Below the pieces are notes generated by a model. That model was given only the letters and a program-made list of their open reading frames with translations. It did no database searches and had not been told where the DNA came from. The translations under genes and the position numbers were made by a program. A stretch of 64,000 nucleotides of DNA from Paralvinella palmiformis (taxonomy: Eukaryota; Annelida; Polychaeta; Terebellida; Alvinellidae): assembly GCA_025642065.1 (NCBI GenBank), contig JAODUP010000045.1, forward strand, positions 903,001 through 967,000, given 5' to 3'. Positions 49,539 through 61,172 of this stretch are shown in pieces (within the stretch, counting starts at the first letter, position 1; every line of letters starts with the position of its first letter).

Positions 49539-52500
49539 ATGCCGGCTAGTTCTCAAGATATCATACTCCCTATCACGGAGTCACTGAAGTCATCGCTAGC
49601 CAAACAGTCAGCATCTTCGAGCTTGTCTCAGCGCCTCAAGTCCTCATCTAAACAGATCCTCATGCAGAAGATACACTTCCTTCCAGCTACAAAGGCATCC
49701 CACTTATACCAGCTGGCATCACTACGGGCCAAGTACACACCTCTTAATGCCAGCTTCAGAAAATACTCTTCATCGGACATGGTGGAGGGTTACAAATCTC
49801 CACGTAAGTGATTCTGTCGTAGATGGTAAGGTATACAGCAGTGATTGGTCTGAAAGGGATAACAATTACAATGTTATGATTTCGTCTAAATAAAGAGGTT
49901 GCCATATTCATATTTTTTAAATATTATGTCATTCCTACTATTCTGGCCGTATCACATCTAAGCCTGAACACTGTGTCTGTGTGCTTGCAGATCTAGTGAT
50001 TGGCATAACTATTTATTTCAGAGAATATTAAGATGAGTGGAGATGATTTACCAGTTCCAAAGGTAGTGTTGTATCCGCCAGAAAGCATCAAGCTGGAGTG
50101 GCCCAAAATTCGGCCTGTTGGGGCAGGTTTAGTGAACCTTGGAAACACTTGCTTTTTAAACTCAACTCTGCAGTGTCTGATCTACACAGCTCCTCTTGTT
50201 AATTATCTGATGAGTGAAGACCATTGTAATACATGTATGTTGTACTCTTTTAAACTATTAATCATTTGTAGCAGTGAACTCAATGGACACTTAGTTATCT
50301 TTTTTAATTAATAGTAATACTTATATAATAATGGTTAATGCAATTTTTTTAAAGGGAAGTGGTTAATGTGGTTAATGTGTACAATTTAGTAGTTATATCC
50401 ATAACTGGTTCATTCTGTTATTATGTCATGTTGTGGAATAATAGAACTTGCATCAGTTTGTATAGAAACAGGCATAACGTTTTATCTGTTTACATTCATT
50501 CTTCAGGTAAATTGGTTAGTTTCTGCATGTTATGTGAGCTTCATAAACTCATAAAGCGTTGTTTCAATCAACAAGGAAGGATTGAGCCAACAGCCATTGT
50601 ACATAAACTTAGAGGTAATTATACAGATACATCATATGTCATAACTGTACTTTACTGCTCTGGGGTTTACTGAGCATCAACTTAGATATATTATAGTTTA
50701 CAAGAAACAGATTATTACAATCATAACATATATGGAGCTTAATAGAACAACTAAATGAGGTCAGTTTACAATACATTATATTAATAAGGGGAATGAAAAC
50801 CTTTGAAACAATATCTAGATTTGTACTGTTTCCATTGACTGTTGGCATACCTCAGCAAATTGATGCTATGGCAGAATTTGTGTACTTTTTGAGGTACCTG
50901 AAAAAATTAAATAAGTTTAAGAAATGTGTAATGTTACTTATTTTTGTCAGTGATTGCTAAGCACATGCACATTGGGAGTCAAGAAGATGCCCAGGAGTTT
51001 CTCCGCTACGTCATTGATAAGATGCAAGAAGCTTGTCTTACGGGTCATAAACAGTAAGTCATGATAGATGTCATGCTTTTGAAAGATCTTGGTTTTTGAA
51101 GTTACCTACACCTAAAGCAGGAATGTCTTCAAACTAATCTGTGGGATTGAGAGGAAGCTGTTGTTTCTCTGTTTCAAGGATTTTTCATTGCTTTCAGCCA
51201 GTGATATTTCATATTGTGTTATTGGTTACAGCTTACTGGTACAAGAGACCAATGATTCAGAACTTTGGTCAATAGATACAGCATTCAGGGTTGATAAAAA
51301 TCATGATTTAAATTTTTTTAGTTTATTTGATTTTAATCGGAATAATTTGTTTTAAATCAGTTAAATCCATAATATAATTCAAAGTGCTTATAAATGTTTT
51401 TGTTGCCCCTAGATAAAGATGAGTGCGAGTCTACAGATGAGTGCCAAAGGCATGGTGCCAAAATTTGTTTTAATATTATGTAAAAATGGCTTATTCTTAA
51501 GTATATTTTAACCTTTCTCTCTGAATATTATACAAGGGATGAAATAAACTTAATGTTAGAATAAAACACATTTATTGAGCACTACAAGTCAGTAATCTTG
51601 CTTCTCCTTGTTTTGACAAAGCTGCAGCCAATGTTGCATCCCTATGGGTAAAAAATTTAATATTTGAATCTTTAAAATTTCTAAATATTAGTTGGATGAT
51701 CTTTAATAGGATTGTTTGCCAAGTGGATCATTTTTATACAGCCTTACATAGAAAATCACCTTGCCTATACTTCCAAAGTGTGACTGCCACGGAAGTTAAA
51801 CAAAGCACTGCACTGTGAGTGTGGGGGGGGGGTCTTTATATAATAGCTGGGTATCATGTAATTAATGAAGCTGTTCATTTTACTTTTATTAACATTAGGG
51901 CTCAATACATATTATTAAACACCATACCATATTGATATCCACTGGAATTTGAGTACCTACATCACCAATTGGGGCTATTATTATGTTACTAATATAGATA
52001 TCAAAATGTTAATTAATGCCTTAGATTGAAAATGCGCTGGTATCAGAATGATTTAAACTGGTAGGGCGGTCTCTGTTAGAATATCAGATCCTAGATAATG
52101 CAGTAGTTTAATCAACATAAACCATAATATGATTAACTTATATTGCAGCTAATGTCATATTTAGTGTTTTGGTGTCGATATCACATGTACAAATATTTAT
52201 TGTAGGTTGGATTACATCAGCAAACAGACAACAGTGGTAAATCAAATATTTGGTGGTTATTTACGAAGTCAAGGTAAGTGTAGATAAACACCTTTTCATG
52301 ATTATAAACCATTGATATATTTATTATGTTTATCCAGATAGTTTATGCAAGTTTTTATTACTTCCAGTCGTTTGTCTGAAATGTAATGCCAGATCTAATA
52401 CATATGAAATGTTTATGGATATCAGCTTGAATATTGAGGTTAGTATCACTGTAGAACATCCCAAGCTGTAATGCACAATTCTTCTTTTTCTCTTTGTTAA

Positions 52501-55500
52501 GAAGAAAAATAATTTGGTATTTGAATAGGAAGTAGCCATGAAGACCTAATGTTTCTACATAAATTGCATTTGAATCAGGATTGGTGTGATTTAAGTGTTG
52601 TCATTAAAACATACAAATTATTAACATTTAGTATATAAATTTAGTTTTGTTATAAATGGTTCACACGTTTTCATTGTAGAATGTGCCAACTGTTAGTAAA
52701 GCACTGGAAAGATACACAAACCCGGAAAGGCTGGACAGTGATAATGCATACAACTGTGCTGCGTATGTTTTAAATCTTTCATCAATATGGTTAATCAGTG
52801 TTTGAACTTAAGCACTCGGGGGATGTTCAAGAATATTGTTTGTTAAGTATACCTGATTTATAATATTCTCAGAAATATATAGTATTAGTATCTAATTTTA
52901 TTGGTGATATACTACATTTTTCATTACAGATGTAAGCAGAAGGTACCTGCTACAAAGAGGTTCACTATCCACAAGCCCCCAAACATTCTTACTCTTCAAT
53001 TAAAAAGGTCTGTCTGTTTACTGGATAGAATAAATTGACACTGTAATGGATTTGTCTATGGCTTTATTAATGACTACCAGTTGATAGCATTTAAAAACAA
53101 AGGAAATGTCAGAAATATTCAATCTGTGATGATGCAACCTTATTCAGTGATATCACGGTATACATATCAACACATTTCATTTTATATGTGCATTGTTAGA
53201 ATAGCAGTTGGTAACCAGGAAAGAAGTTGGCAGAATAGTCATCATGCTGACTTGTACTGGGAATAAATCTCATAATAAGTGGTGATTTCATTTCTTGTGG
53301 CTATGTGCAGAGTACAAAGACTTGAATATTTTAGGGAAATAAGTTGTTGCTATGTAAATGGTATTGCTAATGCTAAAATTCTCCTTTCTTTTTAGGTTTG
53401 ATTGCTTCAGGCCTTCAGCTAAGGTGACACGGCATGTAAAGTTCTCGGAACAGTTAGACTTGAGACCATTTATGAGTAGTAAGGTATGTAAGCTGTTCAT
53501 TGTGATGAGTTTTCTCTGTAACTTAAAATCAACTGCTGATTGGGTGGTTTCAGTACAGTTGTAATTACATGTTTACCACACCGAACTCTGACAACTGTGA
53601 GAAAAACCTAATGTTATTCTGTTTAGCATGCACACCTTTCAACCAGCTGCACTTGTAACTACTATATATCAAGGCGAGAATTTATGAGAATCAAGAGAAT
53701 CGACTTCAGTTCAGGTCCCCACTCATCTAATGCTTCGCAATAATTTCACAGAACATATTCGGATATTGATATATTGCTAAAATTAGAAAGATCAAGATTT
53801 GCCACATGTTTTCACAGAAGAGCCTAATTCTAAGTATATGTGGGCTCTAGTTTAATATTCTACGTCGCCACCTGGCTAATGGACACTACAATTAGTTTAA
53901 GACTTTTTTGAGAATTTACAAACCGATAAAAATGCGTTTGTTTTTTCTGCCAACTTTTAGTAGTTTATGTTGAATATTCAGTAAATTTTGTGAAACAGTA
54001 ATTCACGTTAACATTGATATATCCAATAATATCTTATGGAATTTATCACCAAACAGATTAGTTGTGGTCAGTAATATGAGAAACTTACATCAATATGGGG
54101 AAAAACTGTTGAATAGCACAAGGCAAAAGTATACTGTTCATTTCTTAGGCCAGCCTCCAAAATTAATTCTGTTAGATTCTAAATGGAATGATAAGTTTTA
54201 AAATTAGGCATTCTGTTATTGTTACATTTACAAATATGTCACTTTTTGATATAAGAGAATCAACGAAGATTGAGCATTTTTATTTGGTAGCCACTTGTTA
54301 ACTTTCAGAATTTTCAGTATGAACAAGACGGGACTGTTATGTATCAAACAGGGTGAAAACAAGCTTTTTTTGTAGGATGTTTTTAAAAGTTTCTGAATCT
54401 CATCCCCTCCTAAGTTCTTACTTAGCTAGCCACTACTAGTGCTACACATTCAGTTTTCCTTCTGTTCAGATAATTGCTATGTGCATTCTGTTAACTTTCT
54501 TTTTGCTCAAACAGATCAATATTAAGATATTTGGAGTAGTAAGGACACCTTATTTATTTATGAAATGGCCATTTAATTATCAAGATCCAACTCTCCATCA
54601 AGAAGGGCTGTTTTGCACAAGTTTATAGGTGGATAAATGTATTTTACTTGGAAGTTGATAACTTATATACTAATGTTGGCAAACTAATTCAAATGACAAA
54701 ATGGAAGTTGTGCATTATTCTATTTCCATACACAAGTATATTATCTGGCAGGACCCCACTCCTGATATCATTAAGATAGTACTGTCATTTGTTCACCAAG
54801 TGGTGAACCACATGATCTGCCATTGCACATGTGGTCTGTTACTGTGTGTGTTTCACATATGATGCGTAGTTAATGATCTTTTTAGTAAGATATTGTTTGT
54901 CTTTTCAGATGGAGTCTCCAGTACTGTATCAGTTGTATGCTGTCCTTGTACACAGTGGCTACACATGTAACTCTGGACATTATTATTGCTTTGTTCAGGC
55001 TCCTAATTCAATGTGGTACTGCATGAATGATCAACACGTAAGTATATGTTGTTATAATGTTCAAAAATAGCTTATATACTGTGTTGATTTCTGAGGCGGG
55101 GAGAACAAATAAAGGTTACTTGTTTTAGTTGACCTATAATATGCTAATGAATGTAAAGATTTCTATTGAATTGCACATTATTCATCTAACTCTTCCTTAG
55201 ATAAGTCATAAAAAAACATTGATTTCAATTTGATGCCCAAGTTATTTCACTTGGTTATACATAGTTCTGTTCTGTTTTGATAATACATTACATTAATTTA
55301 GGTCTGTTGACATCCTTCACTTGTGAAATGATAACCTACTCACATATCACTTTTTGTATTGTCTAAAAAGTTTTTGTAAAAGAAATTAAATTATTAGGGA
55401 ATGATTTATATGCAGGCATAACTGTTCACAAATTGGTTGAATGAATGCAGTGATTATTTTGTCTTTATTTTCCATTTTAAAGGTTATTTGACAATTTAGT

Positions 55501-58500
55501 GTTTGATTTTGCACTTATCAAACCAACAGTATTTATTCTAGCACATCCCCATATATTTGGTTAATAATTCAGAGGGGTATATTTCAGCTATTTTATGTTT
55601 GCTTATAAAGTTTTCAGCAGTAATGATAAACATACAGGATCATAAAATGTTTATAGCCCTTTGCTTATGGGCAAACTATACCATACAGCTGTCTTTAGAA
55701 ATGACAGACTTATTTTATTACATGTATTATCAATGTCCAAATTTACTATTATTCTTATCATATCCAACCCCCCTTTATACAACTGGTAGTGTATTCGCAC
55801 TGCAATTCTCTAGGTCTGGTTTGAATTCTGTTGTTACCCATGTCTCTGGGATGTTTCATCTGATCAGTTCATTGTAGCTTGTCAACTGTTGCTAGTGTTA
55901 GCCATATGTCCTAGGTGTGACATAGCACTTACTCTCACTGAATCTGATGACCCATGATCACCTTTTATTTGATCATAATTATTTGATCTTTAAACTGTGA
56001 CACTTGGTAGTTGGTACTGTTTTATGGCTAAATAGTTAACCAAAGTCTGCATGTATTGTTTTATGGTTTACAGTTTAACCAAAATCAGTTATCCTTTCAA
56101 GTATAATACTGGATAGATATGGAGATCTCACTTCCCAATTCTGTGTAACAAAACTGTCTACTGGTATTTTAAAATTTGGTTAAAACATTTCATGTTGTTG
56201 TCATTTTTAAGGTACTTCACTCTGAAAATTAAATAGGGGGGCTATTGGTTGTCATAGCAGGATAGATTAAAAACGAAATACAAATGTTATATTTGTGTTT
56301 ATTTAAACAGTTGGGTTTTAAAAACATTACAAATACTTAGTGACTGCATAACGCTAGCCCCACAGGTTTTGAGCACAGTACACTTATACTGTTTGACATC
56401 TTTTATTATTATTGTGGCATGGATTGAACTAATATATGTGAAATCATACAAGCATCTATACATGTGAGCAGTTGCTGTACTCTGCTGTTTTTGTAGGTCT
56501 CCAGAGCCAACATCAACAGGGTTCTTAGTGCTGAGGCCTACTTACTCTTCTACAAGAGGATAAAGTCAAAAGTGACACACTCGGACACAAATGTCATGTA
56601 TCCTGTGGTACACAGAATGGTGACACCTAGTGGTAAGATTAGTCAGCAGGATGTCGGATATATACTGTGGTTTGCCATATGATAATATTAATAATAATTA
56701 TTATTATTGTAGTAATGTGGGAAGTGAGGAGCATCTGCATGGCCGAGCTGGTTGCACAGTTGTCCACAGACCTCTAGCACTTGGGTTATGCCTGAAGGGA
56801 GTTACATCTTTTGCTTGGCCTCATTACCTATGGCAATTACTTATTCCATTTAGCCTACCATGTACATAGTTAAACAGCAATAGTTAATTTTTTTGCTGAC
56901 GGAAATAATATTAAGATATTTTAAAAATAATTACTGGAAGTCAAAAATTTATTGCCCTGACTTTTGTTTAAAAGGAAACCTAATTCAAGAAATGGGGAAA
57001 ATACAGGTTACATGTTAATTGGATTACAGTTGAAATGGTGGATAGCTTTGAGTGCCATCGCTATCAGAAGCATGCTTATACCATTTTAAAATACTGCTTT
57101 ACACCACACAGTAATTTACTATTGCACAGATTGGTTTCTAATGTAAAGGCACCATTTTTAATTCAGTTTCATTTGGGGATTTAGTTTGGCAATTCTCTGC
57201 TCATTCAGTATAATCTCATTGTATGCTGTCTTGATACTGTATAAGTTGCAATTTGCTTGTTTTCAATACTTCCAGTTAAGTATTAGCAGCCAGTTATTAT
57301 TTAAATTTGGCATGTTCTATCGAAATGGATAAATTAATTTTTTCACGTGTTTATTATCAACAGTGTCTTATGCCATCATGTTAAATGACCTCAAAAGCAG
57401 ACACTAGCTTTGTTTCTTTAGCAGTGTATTACTGTAGACATGTATATACTACTGTTATGTGCAATGTCTGGAGTCATTTCACTAATATTTCAATATTCAG
57501 GTGATCTGTCTAATGACATCGGCAGTCCAGTAGAAAGGAGACCGGCACAGACAAATGTGGTAGCCAGTAATTCACACGGTATAATGCATTGTGACCACAG
57601 GCAACCAAAATTTCATATTAATACATCAGCAGCATCAGTACAGGCACCATCAAAGATACAGTTTAAGCCCTTCTCCATAGTGGCGTCATCCAAACTAAAA
57701 ACTTCTGCTAATACATCAGCTGTGGCCTCGTCCACTCAGAATGGTATGCACAATAATACCTCATCAAGTGTACTGGGCACTCAATTAAGAACATGCATTA
57801 ATCCTTCATCAACTGTTGTGTGTGAACAGAAGAGAATGCAATCTGGCTCTTGCACGTCATTGGTACCATCTACCAATGGCGTGAAGCCTCGTCTTGTAAT
57901 GCGCATAAAACATGGCAGTGTTTGCTATAACTCAGTGGAGGATGGCAAAGGTTCTACAGACAGTTCACAGCCTAAGCCAAAACTGGTACCTTATAATGGT
58001 GAGTCAGATGATGATGAAACTCCAACCAAAATAAATGGCATGGGCAGCAGCACTCATAATAATGATACAAAGTCACATCCAATGAATTTGGTTGGGAAAC
58101 AGCAGGACAGCTCTGAGCCGATCACAGGTCCAAAAATGGAGACTGTAGCTTCTGTGCCACAGACTTGTCATTCAGTGGAAAGGGAATCATACTGTTCCAC
58201 TGATAGAAAGCCAGAAAAAGCAAAATCGCCAACACAACCCTCAACCAGTCTTGGCTTGACAGTTGACATCAGCCAGGCCAAAGTTAATGCAACAAGCAAA
58301 TGGAACGTTTTAAGCGCTGATGCACAGGTGTCACCCTCTCTGGCATCTGGGTCGAGCAACTGTAGCATTAATTCAACAACAGAATGGCGTGTGCGTGAAA
58401 CAGTCAAACACACAGTGCCTGTGCTGCCATCAAATTTGACAGCACCGTCAACACCATGGACAAATGTGTCGACTGAGAAACACCAAACCTGCGACGGAGA

Positions 58501-61172
58501 GATTTCAGGGTGTGTAAACAGCAACTCGAGGAATATAAAGATACAGCATAGTAAATGTGTGGCGGATGGTAATAGGGATAACTCACAAACAACTCCGGTG
58601 TTATTTGATAATGAATTGAACACATCAGCATCAAAATCTCACAAGAAACACAAGGACAAGAAGCATAAACACTACAATGGCAGGGACCACAGTGATTTGT
58701 CATCATCGCATAAGAAAAAGAAACACAAGAAAAAACACAAGAGAAAGAAGTATGAAGATCTGGATGATGAAGAAAGGCCAGTCAAGAAGAGGAGAAGTGA
58801 AGATGGTGATTACATGTGGATTGAAAAAACACGAGATCTGAGTGAGGAGAATACCAGTTATACAGGTTAGCAGACTGTGCTGTTAATAATGGCATGCTGG
58901 TTTTATATCAGATATGTGCGGTAGTTTTGATATATGAAACATGTTATTTCAATAAGAGTATTGGGTTTTGTAGAATAATTTTTGTAGCCAGGTAAGATCT
59001 GTTATCGGGAGTTTATGAATAATTTTGGGTATATGAAATGTATTTACTATGGTTTGTGTTAAAGGTGTGTGTGTGTTTACATACTTCATGATACTTATTC
59101 AGCAAGTCTGTTGTGTTTAGTTAGGTATCCATATAGCGATTTAATAATGGGAAAGACTTCAGTACAAATTAGTTCAGCATTGCATCCGAAAATTGGGAAA
59201 TTATGCAATCTGTGTTTTGACACAGAAATTCTACATAAAAGAACATGTTTTCTATATATAACAGTATCATTATTACAGAAGAACCCTATTCAGAATTACT
59301 ATGTGTTCCATTTTTAATGAATGTAGTAGTACTGCAAATTAAGCTATCACTAATCCTAATTGTAAATCTAGACATAGAATCATGTGTTATATTCTGGTTA
59401 GTAGACGTAAGTCAAAGCACAATATGTCAGTACCAGTACAAAGCATGGTTACAGAAGGCATTTCTGTAATAAGTGTAAGACTACACAAATTGTGTTGAGC
59501 TATATCATCTGGCTACTGTACCATATTATGTTATGGCAAACAAACATTCTTTATAGCCATTAAAGGACAACACTTATTGAAATGTTTATTTTTATTACAT
59601 TCTCTTTGGTATTACGTAGCTACTGCCCCCATTTATGAACAATCTGTAATTCTTGACCATACTGATATTTTTGCAATTTTTTAGTTGTAAATTGAAATCT
59701 AATTATTACATAATGTTTTTTTAATAATTATTAAACTGATAGGTCATTAGTCATGCAGCATTTTTATTACATTCATATTGTTTTTAGTATTTTCAGTGTT
59801 AATTAAAAAATTTAGCATTTTAATTTTCTCTTTCACAGCTTCAATTATTTATATATGAAATATGGTGAGATCTTTCAAACAAATGATTTTTCTAGGTTTT
59901 GAAAGTCATAACTAGTATTCTGTCTTTGACACTAGGTGATGAAGGAGCTATTCAGTGTGTCCATTCATCCAAAAAGAATTGATAACTCTGCTAAATATAA
60001 CTTTAAAGCCAAAACCTGTCTCAGAAAAGATTAACTATACCTAAATAGGGTCACCCTTTTTATATAATACTAGTAAATGTCTTAAAAGTATATTGAAGAT
60101 TTTAAAAAAAATTATAGAAAATATATAATGTGAAAAAGAAAATCTGAAGGTTCTGGATTTAGAAACAGAAAATTCTACACTTAAAATGGACTTTTCCTCT
60201 CTTTTTTGGAATTAGCATTATAAATGTTCCTGGCAATCTGTATGAATCCTGTGTTAAAAAGTAGAAGATGATAATACATATCTGACATATCAGCTTGATT
60301 TTAGCATACATCCGCAATAAATGATTGATAAGCCCTTCACTATAATCCATGTATAGATGTTGTCATCTTATTATTCATAGATCACTACAGAACTCAAAAA
60401 CACCATTGGAAATCCTTTCAAGATGAGACAGCCAGTCACGTTGTCATGAAAAATATAAAGAATCACCACTCAGATAATGGTTTTGACAGAAATCAGGATA
60501 TGAAATCCAATGACAGAAAGGTTAGTTCTAATTTTAAATGATTATTATGACTGTATCCAACTGTAGAAAAGGGTCCGTACATTACAATGGTCTGTTTTGG
60601 ATGAAACACTAGATTATTGTATGGCGTTTATCATTATGGTATTGGTGATAAGGATGTGATGGTCATAATAATAATAATGATCATGATGCTGACTGGTTCA
60701 TTGGCAGATTGCTTACTGTCTGTCAAGAGTTTGTTCTGTTTTTTGTTAATATACTAATTTATCATGGTTTCTGTTTTTTGTAACCTGAAAGGATCAGACT
60801 TTGGGTTGTTATCTGAGCAAAATCTGTGATACTTTGACCATAAACAGGTGAGAATTAGTGAATATCTGGCCTCATTCATGGTTATAGGATGTCACAGGAA
60901 ATGAATTTTCAAAAATGGCTTTATGATTAAAATTTATTAGCATCTTGACCCAAAATTATATTACCAGGAATTAATGTGGGCTTGTTGGTTTTTAATTTAA
61001 ATTCATTAACCATTGTCATCATTTCTCACTCCAGAGGTATTCTCGCCATGAGCTGAGCAGTATCGACCACAGGATCGGTTATTATGATAATCATAAGACA
61101 GATCACAGAGACAGTCGCCATTATTGGAGTCATCATGGTAAAGCCGACTACAGAAGACATGACAGATACTAG
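49539..61172 (+). CDS. Ubiquitin carboxyl-terminal hydrolase, USP36/USP42 type
   Basis: Fourteen coding exons: 49539-49803, 50022-50234, 50507-50614, 50951-51053, 52206-52273, 52368-52438, 52680-52762, 52930-53007, 53396-53483, 54909-55037, 56497-56632, 57501-58865, 60381-60520 and 61035-61172. They join in frame to 994 aa. The start ATG at 49539 gives an N-terminus like human USP36 ([12 protein letters not shown]). The USP domain begins about residue 120 with [14 protein letters not shown] (nucleophile Cys132). [34 protein letters not shown] and a zinc site (Cys255, 258, 302, 305) follow. LTLQLKRFDCF, then [14 protein letters not shown] (His383) and WYCMND (Asn399/Asp400) complete the active site. 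USP36 orthologues deubiquitinate nucleolar proteins and histone H2B. The 455-codon exon 12 is a Ser/Thr-rich disordered region ending in a Lys/His-rich block ([14 protein letters not shown]) and an acidic NLS-like stretch, and exons 13-14 are His/Arg-rich. All catalytic residues are present. Confidence 0.92.
53484..54908. other. Intron of the USP36-like gene
   Basis: No exon or clear element. The stretch 53620-53900 is less AT-rich than its surroundings and could be an old repeat, but I cannot assign it. Confidence 0.4.
56740..56800 (+). repeat. Possible tRNA-derived SINE fragment
   Basis: ATGGCCGAGCTGGTTGCACA resembles an A box, and GCACTTGGGTTATGCC about 40 bases on a weak B box. It lies in an intron of the USP36-like gene. 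Confidence 0.4.
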
